Source of the DNA: Rana temporaria | Lineage: Eukaryota > Chordata > Amphibia > Anura > Ranidae | Length of the DNA: 64,000 bases | Assembly: GCF_905171775.1 (NCBI RefSeq) | Contig: NC_053499.1 | Coordinates: 22,766,519 to 22,830,518, forward strand | Reading direction: 5' to 3' | Shown: positions 1-11,146 of the stretch, in pieces | Layout of the letters: every line of letters begins with the position of its first letter | Position numbering within the stretch: position 1 is the stretch's first letter | Notes under the pieces: generated by a model | The model's database searches: none | What the model was told of the DNA's origin: nothing | What the model saw: the letters and a program-made list of their open reading frames with translations, nothing else | Translations under genes and position numbers: made by a program

Positions 1-835
1 TATTGTGCAGGAGGCAGCATGCTGCATGCATGTTGGCTCCTAAACATACCATTAAAAGAAGCCCTGAGGACGGCCTTGTGTTTTAGGTGCACGTTGCGCC
101 TGGTTAAGTCTAAAGCACTCAGATTCATATTCCTGCCAGTGGAAAAAATGCGAGCGACTCATTTATGTAGAGGAAGAAGTGAATTAGCTGGACAGGTTTA
201 GAGCCCCGCAGGAAGTGGATAAATGAACCAAATGAGATAGATAGAGATTTTTCTTTAGAGCAATGCGATGGGTGATTTCTCTGCAAAAAAAAAAAAATGC
301 AAGGTAGCCCAAAGCATGCCCAGGCATGAGAGGGTTAGAGCCAGCATCATAAGGGTGTAGTAACTTGTTGTCATGGCAACTGGCCTAGTCAATTAGGTCT
401 GTCTTGTGTTATCGCTCGTATATATAGGGGGAGCATTGCAGTCGTAGTACCTGTAAAGACCTCTCTTACATTGCTGGAATAAAGACTCTCTGGAGAGGTT
501 TACAGCCTTCAGTTGACTTTTTTCCAGGAACAAATAACCATTATTGTTCCTGTAACGGAGCTGAAGCAAGTGATGATAGAACAGCGAACACCTGAGGTGG
601 CTGAACTTTGCTTAAGTCATTTGCTGAAGAGTCAACACGTAGAACAACAATGTCATTTAAATGCTCAACTGCTGAGGAGCACATATGTCAGCCAACACAA
701 ACAGGCAGTAATCTTACCCAAATAGTGAGAAATATATTCAGTTATCAAAGAGTAAAGCTTTAGCTTAATTAAATATTGCCATTAAAGTGGTTGTAACCCC
801 CAGTGAAGTGACTGGCCTCAGATCATACACATAGA
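1..835. other. Unassigned flank with an LTR-like segment
   Basis: No gene is recognisable. Within about 300-510 there is a TATA-like box (418-426) followed 55 bases later by AATAAA (478-483) and a short U5-like stretch, the order expected in a retroviral-type LTR or a small promoter/poly(A) unit. No matching second LTR, primer-binding site or TG...CA ends could be located, so this is only a candidate relic. A short 70-codon frame after it (513-725) resembles nothing I know. Positions 781-800 resemble the end of another TTAA-type MITE (AAAGTGGTTGTAA). Confidence 0.25.
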
Positions 836-1054
836 TTAACCACTTCCATACCAGGCACTTACGCACCTTCCTGCCCAAGCCAATTTTCAGCACTGTCGCA
901 ATTTGAATGACAATTGCGCGGTCATGCTACACTGTACCCAAATGAAATTTTTATCATTTTGTTCCCACAAATAGAGCTTTCTTTTGGTGGTATTTGATCA
1001 CCTCTGCGATTTTTATTTTTTGCGCAACAACTAAAAAAAGACAGAAATTTTGGC

Positions 1055-1741
1055 GCAACGTAACTTTTTCCATTTAAGTTACACCGCCGCAAAATCTCTA
1101 GCTAAGTGCCCGATCCACAAAGCACTTACCTAGAAATTTTGAGCGGTGTAACTTAAATCCGGCCGGCGCAAGGCGTTCCTCTTCTCCAGGGGGCGATTCC
1201 CATTTAAATGAGGCGCGCTCCCGCGCCGGCCGTACTGCGCATGCTCATGACGTCATTTTCCCGACGTGCATAGCGGGAAATTATGTTACGTCGGGCTTTG
1301 TGGATTGCGACGGGACAATAAAGTTGCGTCGGGTAAAAAAAAAGATACGGCGCCAAAAAAAATATTTAAAATTTAAAAAAAATCGCGTCGCGAGCAAGAA
1401 AGGTCTGTTTTTACAAGGTGTAAACAGTTTACACCTTGTAAAAGCAGCCCTAATTTTGCGTTTGCAAAATAAAACTTACGGAGAAAAAATGAAGCTGAAA
1501 AGCTTCGTGGATCTCCGTAAGTCCTAATTTGCATACCCGAGGCGGCATTTCGACGCAAAATGCCCCCAGCGGCGGATGCGGTACTGCATCCTAAGATCCG
1601 ACAGTGTAATTCAATTACACATGCCGGATCTTCGTCCTAACTATGGGAAACTGATTCTGTGGATCAGTTCCATAGTTAGGACCAGGGATACGACGGCGTA
1701 ACAGCAGTTACTCCGTCGTATCTCTTTTGAGGATTTGGCCC
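1055..1741. mobile_element. Family P palindromic MITE, copy 1, end-truncated, nested in T copy 1
   Basis: Matches the internal sequence of the family P copies near 11.1 and 46.6 kb: a CGTAAC/GTTACACCGCCGC stretch, the AAGTGC...GCACTT palindrome around 1107-1130, GATCCACAAAGC, then the TACGACGGCG...CGTCGTATC palindrome at 1688-1722. The terminal GGGCCAGATTC on the left is missing or degraded, while the right end shows GGATTTGGCCC. It interrupts the host T element between its conserved box and its minisatellite. Confidence 0.6.
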
Positions 1742-1802
1742 TAAGTTTTTATTTTTTTCTGTTTTTTTATTTTTTTTGTAAATAAGTACGTTTTCTTCTT
1801 CA

Positions 1803-2085
1803 ATTATGGGCACTGATATGGTGGCACTGATAGGCAGCGCTGGTATGCTGCACTGATGGGCACTCATAGGCAGCACTAATGGGCACTCATAGGTGGCACT
1901 GATGGGCACTCATATGTGGCACTGGGCACTCTTTGGCGGCACTCATGGGTGGCACTGATGGGTACTTATGGGTGGCACAGATGGGCACTGATAGGTGGGC
2001 ACTGGGCATAGATGGGCACTAAGAGGTGGCAATGATGGACACTGGGTGGCACTGATGGACACTGAGGGGTGGCACTGATGGCATT
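1803..2085 (+). repeat. GGGCACTGAT-type minisatellite inside T copy 1
   Basis: Irregular units of about 14-18 bp built from GGCACTGATGGGCACTCAT-like words, degenerating toward both ends. It lies entirely between the two termini of family T copy 1, in the position where T copy 4 carries a different array (18255-18757). Confidence 0.8.
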
Positions 2086-2638
2086 GCTGGGCATCATTTC
2101 AGCCAGTGCCCATGTTGCCAGTCAGTGCGTTTTGGTGTGTTTTTCTTTTTGCTCTATTGAGCACCGGGGGGCACTCCCTGGTGGTCCAGTGTTGGCATTC
2201 GAGGGGGGGGCTGCGCTGATGAACAATCATCGCAAACCCCCCCTGTCAGGAGAGCCACCGATTGGCCGGCTCTTCCTGTTTACATTGTGATCAGCCGTGG
2301 TTGGACACGGCTGATCACGTGGTAAAGAGCCTCCACCGGAGGCTCTTTACCGAGATCGGAGATGCAGGGTGTCAGACTGACACCCCGCATCACCGATTGC
2401 CGCGCTGCGCGCCCCCACGGGCGCACGCCGTCATGAAATCCTGCAGGACGTCCATAGACGTCCAGTCAGGATTTCACAACCACTTCCCGGACGTCAATTT
2501 ACTATTGTGGTTAAACAAATCCTCCTACAAAAGTTATAACTGCAGTCATCTCTTCTCTACAGCTTTCTAAAACTCACAGATCAAAGGGTATTTCTCAGCT
2601 CCAGAAGGCAGGGGGCGGGGATCTGACGTCACAAACAG

Positions 2639-2986
2639 CACTAGAGCTGGGCGATTTTCTCCCCCAAAAAATCTGCGATTTGTTAAAAAAAAAAACTTGA
2701 TTCACGATTTGAATCAAGCTTTTTTTTTTTATGGACACCGCGCCGGTCCTGAGGAGCTGCGGTCAGGAGTTTTTAGGCGAGGTCGCGGCTTCGGCCTAGT
2801 CCACGCCATCCGGTCTCGCGAACTAGGCCGAAGCCGCGGCCTCGCCTAAAAACTCCTGCCCGCAGCTCCTCAGGGCCGGCGCGGTGTCCTGGTGAAAAAA
2901 AAAATCGATTTGCTGAAAATCTGAATCGATTTGACCTCTCAACTAAATTCTAGATTCAAATCGATTTTTTCCCCAGCCCAACACTG
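2639..2986. mobile_element. Palindromic MITE with very GC-rich hairpin
   Basis: Outer ends are imperfect inverted repeats (GCTGGGCGATTTT against AATCGATTTTTTCCCCAGCCC). The interior is a long near-perfect hairpin of two arms of about 70 bases (roughly 2733-2805 and 2822-2890) rich in CpG. The CACTAG/CAGTGTTG ends and loosely similar flanks suggest a hAT-like origin, but no exact TSD is visible. Confidence 0.65.
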
Positions 2987-3068
2987 CACAACATAGAACT
3001 GAGTGTAATCTGAGACCTGAGTGGCCTGAGAGACCTGAGTGACCTGAGGGAAACTACGACCCCCCCCC

Positions 3069-4206
3069 CCCCAGTCAATTCTATAATTCTATCCCTATTT
3101 GTAGACGCTATGGGGCAAATCCACAATGATCTGCACCGGCGCATCGTATCTGAGATACGCTACGCCGCCGTAACTTATTTGGGTTTGGTTTGAATCCTGA
3201 AAGAATTTGCGACGTAAGTTACGGCGGAGTAGTGTATCTCTCGCGGCGTAAGGGCGTGGAATTCAAATGCGGCGAGTAGGGGGCGTGTTTCATTTAAATG
3301 AAGCGCGTCCCCGTGCCGAACGAACTGCGCATGCCCCGTCCGTCAAAAATCCCAGGGTGCATTGCTCCAAATGACGTTGCAAGGACGTCATTGTTTTCAA
3401 CGTGAACGTAAATTGCGTCCAGCCCCATTCACGGACGACTTATGCAAACAAATAAAAATTTTCAAAATTATACGCGGGAACGACGGCCATACTTAACATT
3501 GAGTACGCCACCAGATTTAACTAAATGCTGGAAAAAGCCGAACAGAAACAACGTAAAAGAATGCGACGGCCGCTCGTACGTACGTTCGTGGATCGTCGGA
3601 AATAGCTAATTTGCATACTCGATGCGGAATACGACTGAAATGCCATCCAGTGGCCGCCGGAAAATTGCATCTTAGATCCGACGGCATACTAAGGCGTACG
3701 CCTGTCGGATCTAACACAGATGCCGTCGTATCTTGTTTGGTGGATACCAAAACAAAGATACGACACGCAAAATTTTAAATTACGCGGCGTATCAACAGAT
3801 ACGCCGGCGTAATTTCTTTGAGGATCTGCCCCTATAACTTTTCCGCAAACCAATCAATATACACTTATTGCGACTTTTTTTTACCAAACATATGTAAGAA
3901 TAGATATCGGCCTAAACTGAGGGAAAAAAAAAATTATATATATTTGTGGGGGATATTTATTATAGGAAAAAAGTAAAAAATATTGGTTTTTTTTTTCAAA
4001 ATGTACGCTTTATTTTTGTTTATAGTGCCAAAAATAAAAATCGCAGAGGTGATCAAACCACCAAAACAAAGCTCTATTTTTGGGGGAAAAAGGACGCAAA
4101 TTTTGTTTGGGACCCACGTCGCACGACCGCGCAGTTGTCAGTTAAAGCGACGCAGTGCCGAATCGCAAAAAATGGCCTGGTCATTGGGCAGCCAAATGGA
4201 AGTGGA
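3069..4206 (-). mobile_element. Family T element, copy 2, left-truncated
   Basis: The segment TTGTAGACGCTAT (3100-3111) resumes after a nested insertion as TATAACTTTTCCGCAAACC (3833 onward), matching the uninterrupted versions at 10100 and 48420. The conserved box occurs in reverse complement at about 4040-4085. The end is a degraded AAGTGG (4200-4206) without a clean TTAA, and the other end is missing. Confidence 0.6.
3112..3832. mobile_element. Family P palindromic MITE, copy 2, with TAT target duplication
   Basis: Terminal inverted repeats GGGGCAAATCCAC and GAGGATCTGCCCC are flanked by TAT on each side (3109-3111 and 3833-3835). Removing the element restores the CGCTATAAC string of the host T element, which confirms both boundaries. 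Internally it carries GGCGTATC/GATACGCC palindromes, the AACGACGGCCATACTTAACAT stretch shared by all P copies and a TTTGCAT...TACGCC segment. No open frame is conserved, so it is non-autonomous. Confidence 0.8.
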
Positions 4207-5026
4207 TATAGAGCACAGTATACAGGTGGTGTGATATGGAGAATACAATATGCAGCATGATGTCGGGGCACAAGAGAGTATACAGCACAGTATACAGCTC
4301 ACATTACACAGAAAATATGATAAGGATGAATGAAATGTTGTCGTCTTCATTAAAATGACACAATAAAAGCACAAAGACATTAGTTCCACTTTTCCAGCCT
4401 TGTGAAACTGTTCCATTGCTGTTCACAGCCTGAAAATAATATCACAGAAGTTATTATGGCGCACAATTCCCGATTTGACTCTTGCCGCACCCTCGCCATT
4501 GTAATTTGCAGAGATGAGCCTTCCCAGAACTTTCCACGAGCTTTACTTTAATTTCCTCTCCATAAAGCTAGCCTTGGGGGGCACAGAAATGGATATGCAT
4601 GTTAAATTAAAATGCATTGACTGAAATTAATTACATCGCTCATGACACAGTGAGTGAAGAAAGATTCTCATCTGCAGAATGAAGATTTTGCAGTCTGACC
4701 GTCACGCACTCTCTGCATCCGTATTGCTTCAGGGCGCCGCCTGACATTGCGCTATGTGCCGCATGAACCGAATGCGCTTCAGGCTGGGGGATCACCATCA
4801 CAGAACAATGAACCCAATACCGGGTCACAAATAGATTTTTATCAGTGCACATTTACATAAATACCACGTTAGGCTCATGTGGGCTCATTTTTTCAGACCT
4901 GCTTCAAAGCTGTTAAGGATGTGTAGTCAGATAGACAGTGTACTAACAACCGCCATCTTCCCTGTTACAGCAGTCGTGTAGGGTGTCTAAATCTGTGCAG
5001 ATCAGTAGACTTCAGCAATAGACCCA
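4207..5026. other. No gene seen
   Basis: Low-complexity GTATACAG words occur at 4213-4310; the rest (4310-5026) has single-copy composition without a recognisable exon, RNA gene or transposon end. Confidence 0.5.
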
Positions 5027-5718
5027 GGGGTAGATCCAGGGGCGGACTGACCATTGGGGCTCTCGGCACTGCCCGAGGGCCCCATGCCACTAAGGGGCCC
5101 CATCAGGGTTGCCAGGCTCAATAAACCAGGGACAGTATGTAAAAATCTGTGTTTTTTTTACATCTGTCCCTGATATGTCTGAAACCGACGTGATTTTGAT
5201 GTGAAAATCCTGAGATTTTAGCCGCCCTGCCTCTGCACTGCCTCCTGGCGTGGTGGCCATCTGTAAGCCCCATAATCTTCTATTGCCCAGGGGCCCCATG
5301 AGTTGTCAGTCCGCCCTGGGTAGATCCACAAAGAAATTACGCCGGCGTATCTGTTGATACGCCGCATAATTTCAAATTTTGTGCGTCGTATCTTTGTTTT
5401 GGTATCCACCAAACAAGATATGACGGCATCTGTGTTAGATCCGACAGGCGTACGCCTTAGTACGCCGTCGGATCTAAGATGCAATTTTCCGGCGGCCGCT
5501 GGGTGGCGTTTCCGAGTATGCAAATTAGCTATTTCCGACGATCCATGAACGTACGAGCGCCAGTCGCATTCTTTTACGTCGTTTCCGTAAGGCTTTTTTC
5601 GGCTTATAGTTAAAGCTGCTATCTGGTGGCGTACTCAATGTTAAGTTTGGCCGTCGTTCCCGCGTATAATTTTGGAAATTTTACGTTGTTTGCGTAAGTC
5701 GTCATTCACCTGTACGGT
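5027..5718. mobile_element. Family P palindromic MITE, copy 3, truncated, interrupted by a hAT
   Basis: The outer end starts GGGGTAGATC (5027-5036) and resumes after the hAT as GATCCACAAAGAAATTACGCC. The following 380 bases are nearly the reverse complement of 3430-3832 in P copy 2. The copy breaks off around 5718, so the second terminus is lost. Confidence 0.7.
5037..5318. mobile_element. Non-autonomous hAT (CAGGGGCGGACTGACC family), perfect 8-bp TSD
   Basis: Termini CAGGGGCGGACTGACC and GTCAGTCCGCCCTG form inverted repeats flanked by the exact 8-bp duplication GGTAGATC (5029-5036 and 5319-5326), the signature of hAT transposases. Its sister copy at 20337-20629 shares the interior (ACATCTGTCCCTGATATGT and GGCCCCATCAGGGTTGCC). 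A third, truncated copy begins at 62530. It sits inside family P copy 3, so it is the younger of the two. Confidence 0.92.
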
Positions 5719-5719
5719 T

Positions 5720-5866
5720 TAGGAGATATTCCCCCCGCAATGCGCCGCTGATTGCATGCGTCCATAGACCTCAACACATGCATAGACACATGCATTCCCT
5801 GAAATTGTGGTAAAATCACGGCAAAATTACGCATTTCAAGTCACGGCAGTGTGAAAGGGGCTTTAG
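5720..5866. mobile_element. Fragment of a family G palindromic MITE
   Basis: Ends with CAGTGTGAAAGGGGCTTTAG, the same terminus as the element at 8157-8584 (GTGTGAAAGGGGTCTAAAG). The other end is lost at the junction with the truncated P copy. Confidence 0.45.
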
Positions 5867-6119
5867 TCTTTCAACAACTATTTAAAACAGTAACTGGGCA
5901 GGCAGATCACTTCTTACATGGAGCCTCTTCTCTCCAATGACTTGGGCATGCATGCCTGCACACCATTCAAATGTCCAATGTCAGTGTTCTAATCATAGTG
6001 TAGAAAACCTTGGCTGGTTCAGGAGTTAAATGAAATGCTGAGTCCAGTGTGGTTGTGCTGGGAGTCTGGTTAGATCAGACCAGACTCAGCTTCTCGGGTC
6101 ACCCTGTGCCCCTGATTCA

Positions 6120-6712
6120 CGGATTCACATAAATGTAAGAATTAGTGAATCCGTAAATTTGGGAACTGGAAAATTCATAAATTCGATAATTCGTAAACTC
6201 AAACTAATAATAACTATTAAATTATAGGCATTGGAATTTCCTTTTAAATTTGGTTGTTAGTGAACGCGACAAATATGAATTTATCCGAAGTTACAAATTA
6301 TCCGAAATAACGAATGTCGTATCTAAACAAATGGAATGTAACGAATTATTAATAATAAATAATAATAATAAAAACTTTATTTTATTATTATTTATTATTA
6401 ATTTGTTCCGTTCCATGTGTTTAGATGCAGCATTCGTTATTTTGGATAATTTCATATTTGTTACGTTCTCGAATTTACAAGTTTACGAATTATCAAAGTT
6501 TACAAATTATCGAATTTATGAATTTTCCAGTTCCCGAATTTACGGATTCACTAATTCTTAAATTATTATTTATTATAAATTTGTTCCGTTCCATTTGTTT
6601 AGATGCAGTGTTCGTTATTTTAGGATAATTCGTAACTTTGGATAAATTCATATTTGTTACGTTCACTAACAGCCAAATTTAAAAGGAAATTCCAATACCT
6701 ATTTAATATGTA
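6120..6712. repeat. AT-rich double inverted repeat (palindromic MITE-like)
   Basis: Two nested inverted-repeat pairs are visible: 6229-6265 against 6662-6698 (GGAATTTCCTTTTAAATTTGG and its complement) and 6141-6200 against about 6497-6558 (TAGTGAATCCGTAAATTTG-like). The AACAAATGGAA/TTCCATTTGTTTAGATGCAG word also recurs. The structure is that of a foldback transposon. No clean TSD was found. The open frames across it are compositional. Confidence 0.65.
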
Positions 6713-6715
6713 GTT

Positions 6716-6770
<55 letters not shown>
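6716..6770 (+). repeat. (TTAG)n microsatellite
   Basis: About 13 tandem TTAG units without interruption, directly abutting the AT-rich foldback element. Confidence 0.95.
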
Positions 6771-6771
<1 letters not shown>

Positions 6772-6924
6772 ATTATTCTTTAAAATTTTAGGATTTTCTT
6801 TCTTATTTTTGGATTTTTGAATTTACAAGTTTACAAATTTGCAAATTTACGAATTGCGATCATAACAAATGACCCGAAAAAAGAAAAAAAAAAATGAATG
6901 AAACAAATTGAAAACAAACACATT

Positions 6925-7686
6925 GGCCCGGATTCACAAAACATTTACGCCAATGTATCTCAAGATACGCCACGTAAGTGTAAGTATGCGCCGTCGTATC
7001 TGTGCGCCGTGCCCACAAAACTAGATATGCCTGAAAATAGGCTTCATCCGACCAATGTAACTTTCCTACGCCTGCGTATCGTGGGCACATATTTATGCTG
7101 GCCGCAAGTGGTACTCCCATTGATTTCCTATTCACCTATGCAAATGAGGGAGATACGCCGATTGACGAACGTACTTGCGCTCGGCGCATTATATATGTGG
7201 TTTGCGCAAGTCGTACGTCCGGTGTAAAGTTATTCCCCATATAGGAGGCGCAAGTCATGCAAAGGTATGGACCAGGGAACACAGCCGTCGTATTTTACGT
7301 TGTTTACGTAGTACGTGAATAGGGCTGGGCGTAGGTTACGTTCACGTTGTAGGCAGTGATTTGACGTATCTTAGGCAGTTGTTTCGACGTGATGCTGAGC
7401 ATGCGCACTGGGATGCGTCCACAGGACGGCGCATGTGCCGTACGTTATTCGTAACTTTATGACGCTCAGTCCTTCATTTACATGGGGTCACGCCTCATGA
7501 GCATGGCTCATGCCCATTTCCACCTACACTGGCTTATGCTGAGGAAACCCAGCGTATCTTTAACAGCAACTGGGGGGCGAGTGCTTTGTGAATACTGTGC
7601 TTGCCTCTGTGCGCTGCGTCGGGGTAGCGTATATTTCGATACGCTATGCCGGCATAACTATGCGCCAATGTATGTGAATCCAGGCC
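6925..7686. mobile_element. Family P palindromic MITE, copy 4, ATT target duplication
   Basis: Ends GGCCCGGATTCACA and TGTGAATCCAGGCC are flanked by ATT on each side (6922-6924, 7687-7689). It shares GATACGCC palindromes, a CATGCGC-rich middle and the TACGTCC-rich region with P copy 7 (41248-41986), to which it is most similar (TTACGTTCACG..., GGGGTCACGCCTCATG). Non-coding. Confidence 0.82.
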
Positions 7687-7689
7687 ATT

Positions 7690-8156
7690 TTTCGGCAGTG
7701 CACATGTCTAGTCTCCAGACTGCATTAAGGAGAATGCCATTTCTTTATGCCACACTTATAATGCACATCAGCAGTAAGCTCTTGTAATGAAAGATGTTTG
7801 AAAGCAGTCTCCCCTTATCTCCCTTAATGGCACTTCATTCATAATTAACATGTATTACATGAATGATTCTTAGTTGTGGTTTGTGGAGATTTATACTTAT
7901 TATGAACTTTGTTACAAGATTATGTGACCACAATGAAGGAGGTTTTAATACACAGGATTTTGATAATAAATTGTGACTTTTATAAAGAGACATCATTTGG
8001 TGCTTAAAAGATCTAATTCGGCGGCCCTTTAGAGAATAAGTCTTGATATAGTGGGGTACTCTTGGGAGTATTAAGACAGATCTGTCTACGTTAACTAAAT
8101 GTGGTTGGGAATATGGGTTTTTCTTTATTGTATTTTCACGCAGCCATTGAGTGTTA
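7690..8156. other. No gene seen
   Basis: AT-rich, apparently unique sequence. Nothing recognisable in either strand. Confidence 0.5.
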
Positions 8157-8584
8157 TTAAGGCCCCTTTCACATTACAGCGTGAGCCGCGGTGGCGGTAT
8201 ATCGCCGCTAAAAATAGCGGCGCTATACCGCCGGGTTTGCCGCGGGAATCAGCCGCTAGCGGTGCGTTATTAACCCCCACTAGCGGCTGATAAAGGGTTA
8301 ATACCGCCCGCAACGCGCCTCTATAGAGGCGCATTGCGGGCGGTATTGCCGCGGTTTCCCATTGTTTTCAATGGAAAGGAGCGGTATACATGCCGCTCCT
8401 CTCACCGCTCCAAAGATGCCGCTGACAGGAGATTTTTTTCTCTCCCGACAGTGCATCGCCTCAGTGTGAAAGCCTTCGGGCTTTCACGTTGAGTAGGCAG
8501 TGAAGGAGTTTTTCAGGCTGTATAGCAGCGCTATTTTTAGCGCTGTACCGCCTGAAAAACTGCTCAGTGTGAAAGGGGTCTAAA
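8157..8584. mobile_element. Family G palindromic MITE (CCCCTTTCACA termini), copy 1
   Basis: Outer inverted repeats TTAAGGCCCCTTTCACA and GTGTGAAAGGGGTCTAAA enclose several perfect hairpins: GCCGCTAGCGG...CCACTAGCGGC, CGCCCGCAACGCGCC against GGCGCATTGCGGGCG, and GCGCTATTTTTAGCGC. Same architecture as 23667-24054 and 42472-42809. No open frame. Confidence 0.75.
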
Positions 8585-8609
8585 GCTGAATTGTAGGTAT
8601 GTTTTTTAT

Positions 8610-8827
8610 TGCATAGCATAGCGTATGCTCAGAATCAAGCCGACGCATGCTCGGAAGCATTGAACTTCATTTTTCTCGGCTCGTCGTAGTGTTTTTCGTC
8701 ACCACGTTTTGGACGGTCGGAATTTGGTCTGACAGTGTATATGCAAGACAGCTTAAACGGAATTCCGACGAAAAATTCCATCGGATTGTAGGCCATCGGA
8801 ATTTCCGATCGTGTGTACGGGGCATAA
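8610..8827. mobile_element. Fragment of a family G MITE (GTACACACG termini)
   Basis: Matches the interior and right end of the element at 14656-15809 (GAATCAAGCCGACGCATGCT, GGAAGCATTGAACTTCATTT) and ends CGTGTGTACGGGGCATAAG. The left half is missing. Confidence 0.65.
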
Positions 8828-9593
8828 GAGAAGTTCTGCTTTAAGATCTGAGCATTTAACTCAGCACGGGCTGTTACCCTGCAGCCCTGATGAAACACCC
8901 ACATTATCCCAGTCCAGACACATTACATCTGTTGTCATTCTCCCTGCACTACCTCCTGCTGCTCCTGATACTTCCCACTTTAAAACTTTGGCAGGTTTAT
9001 GATTAATGTTCTGCATCTTGTGAAATAATTATAATTTATGTGAAATATCAAACAGGGATATCATGCATTATTCCAGAAATTAACTTTTATTTGCATGTTC
9101 TACTTCGCTAAGTCTGGCTTCTTTGCGAAGGACAACACGGGAAAAGACAAGCTGTGATGCTGTTAAAGAAGCAGAGCCTTGTAATTAAACTGTCATCAGG
9201 ACTTGTTTTGTTTTACACCACAGAGCCTCTCTCTATGTGATCTGGATATGGTGTTTATACTGAATATTATCCAAAACTGAGGAATTACCCCTTGTAAAGG
9301 GATCCTCCTTAGGTCTGCACCAGAAAGGGACATGCAAAGACTGACCAGTAGGTGCCAAGCCTCAGCCATGGATAGGACAGACCTTAAAGTACAGCAAAAC
9401 CTTGGTTTGAGAGCGTTTTGCAAGACAGGCAACATTTTTTAATACATTTTGCCTTGATAAACAAGCGATGTCTTGATATAAGAGTAGTGTCAGGTCACAA
9501 CTGAGTATAAAATAGAAGAGAGTCTCCTCTAAATGTAGCAATATGGTTACATTTAATGAAGGTACAACATTTAGCAACTCACATGGTTGATGA
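8828..9593. other. No gene seen
   Basis: About 770 bases without recognisable exon, RNA or transposon end. The short open frames have no familiar domains. Confidence 0.5.
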
Positions 9594-10495
9594 TTAACCA
9601 CTTCAGACCCGCGCTTTAGCCGAATGACGGCTACAGCGCGGACCTGAAAATCCAACTGGACATCAATTGACGTCCGCCCCTTTGCGCGTTCCCCGTTCCT
9701 GTAAACATATGAGATCATCTCTCATTGCCGTTTTACACAGAGACAGCGTCCTGTCTCTGGAGAGGAGACCGATCTGTGTCCCTTGTACATAGGGACACAG
9801 ATCGGTCACCCCCCCCCCAGTCACCCCCCCTCCACCTACAGTTAGAACACAATGCAGGGAATACATTTAACCCCTTCCTCACCCCCTAGTGTTAACCCCT
9901 TCAATGCCAGTCACATTTATACAGTAATTAGTGCATATTTATAGCACTGATCGCAGTATAAATGTGAATGGCGCCAAAAATGTGTCAAAAGTGTCCGATG
10001 TGTCCGCCATAATGTCGCAGTCCCAATAAAAATCACAAATCGCCGCCATTTCTAGTAAAAAAATAAAATAATAGAAAATAATAATTCTGTCCCCTATTTT
10101 GTAGGCGCTATAACTTTTGCGCAAACCAGTCGCTTATTGCGATTTTTTTTTTTTTACCAAAAATATGTAGAAGAATACGTATCGGCCTAAACTGAGAAAA
10201 AAAAAAGTGTTTTTTTTTTTTAAATTGGGATATTTATTATAGCAACAAGTAAAAAATATTGTATTTTTTTCAAAATTGTCGCTCTTTTTTGTTTATAGCG
10301 CAAAAAATAAAAACCGCACAGGCAATCAAATACCACCAAAAGAAAGCTCTACTTGTGGGGAAAAAAGGACGTCAATTTTGTTTGGGAGCCACGTCGCACT
10401 ACCGCGCAATTGTTAGTTAAAGCGACGCAGTGCCGAAAGCTGAAATTTCACCTGGGCAGGAGGGGGGTATATGTGCCCAGTAAGCAAGTGGTTAA
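9594..10495 (-). mobile_element. Family T element, copy 3, complete, TTAA-flanked
   Basis: Runs from TTAACCACTTCAGACC to AGCAAGTGGTTAA with TTAA at both borders (9594-9597, 10492-10495). Order: palindromic GACGTC region, hairpin GAGACAGCGTCCTGTCTC, GGGACACAGATCGGTCACC, GTGTCCGATGTGTCCGCCAT, GGCGCTATAACTTTTGCGC, then the conserved box in reverse complement near 10320-10360. It is colinear with the complete copy at 47777-48795. Apparent small frames (for example 10353-10568) lie in the box and are not genes. The transposase must act in trans. Confidence 0.82.
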
Positions 10496-10615
10496 AACAG
10501 GCACATCTAAGTATGCAGGGATCCGGGGTAAAGCGGTCCACATAGACCATCCTCCGCACCACCATTGATGTTGTCGAGAGCGGTTCAAGCCTCGCTTTCA
10601 GATCGCTCTACTGCA

Positions 10616-10902
10616 GAGTAGAGAATAAATGTAGAAGAATTAAACAGGTATAAAACAGATATAAAACTCCATCATGTAGTAAAAACAGCTTCATAAAAGC
10701 ATACAGACAATTCTCTCGACATGTTTTGCCATTTAATTTGGCTTCTTCAGGCGTTTGTCACGCACTACTGAAACATAAATTCCAAAAATCACATAATGTA
10801 TACACAAAAATACAAAAATAAACACATTCGAAAAAAACACAATAACGTATAAATGTGTTTTTCAAATGTGTTTATTTTTGTATTTTTGTGTATACATTAT
10901 GT
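10616..10902 (-). mobile_element. Penelope-like fragment with hammerhead-like core and 45-bp-arm palindrome
   Basis: On the minus strand 10750-10744 reads CTGAAGA, the CUGANGA core of hammerhead ribozymes, followed by a 3-bp stem (GCC 10740-10742 pairing 10728-10730) and an AAAA where GAAA is expected. Known family fact: Penelope-like elements carry hammerhead motifs of this kind. Next to it 10792-10902 is a near-perfect inverted repeat with arms of about 45 bases (CACATAATGTATACACAAAA...). The imperfect GAAA makes activity unlikely. Confidence 0.45.
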
Positions 10903-11146
10903 GATACACTCTGATCTACCCTTAAATTTAACTAGCACCAGTACTATAAAGTACAAAATTCAGGTATGACTTTCATGCAACTTCTGAGGGTTAACATTGA
11001 AGTCTATGGACCTCAAGTTGGAAACAAAAACAGAAAATTCTGCGCTGTCTTAAATGGTGAGCAGCTACAAAACCAATCAACAAATGGAAAAACAAACAGA
11101 ACATATAAATGTAGCGCTAAAAGTGGTACCAAGTGATATAAACACC
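10903..11146. repeat. Unnamed dispersed repeat (50-bp block shared with 14.6 kb)
   Basis: Positions 10904-10953 are repeated at 14594-14643 (CTGATCTACCCTTAAATTTA...AGTACTATAAAGTACA). Both lie next to retroelement-like sequence. The rest of this stretch shows no gene. Confidence 0.55.

Larger units (their letters stand above)
836..2514 (+). mobile_element. Family T non-autonomous DNA transposon, copy 1 (TTAA-flanked)
   Basis: Begins TTAACCACTT and ends at GTGGTTAA, so terminal inverted repeats are flanked by TTAA, the target duplicated by piggyBac and Kolobok transposases. The left part (about 900-1050) carries the conserved box shared by the copies at 3.9, 10.3, 12.7, 18.0, 33.5 and 48.6 kb (AATAGAGCTTTCTTTTGG followed by a GATCACCTCTGC-like string). 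The right part has two back-to-back perfect hairpins (2288-2317 and 2321-2351), also a family hallmark (compare 18940-19020). It contains a nested family P element (1055-1741) and a minisatellite (1803-2085). There is no transposase, so it is non-autonomous. The superfamily is inferred from TTAA only. Confidence 0.75.

Noticed and set aside
1803..2085. Possible CRISPR-like array of short repeats
   Set aside because: Units are contiguous and degenerate without unique spacers, and the genome is clearly eukaryotic.
10353..10568. Conserved small protein GKKDVNFVWEPRRTTAQL present also at 48653 and 3946
   Set aside because: It falls in the conserved box of family T; frames differ in start and end between copies and the reverse orientation is equally conserved, so conservation is at DNA level.
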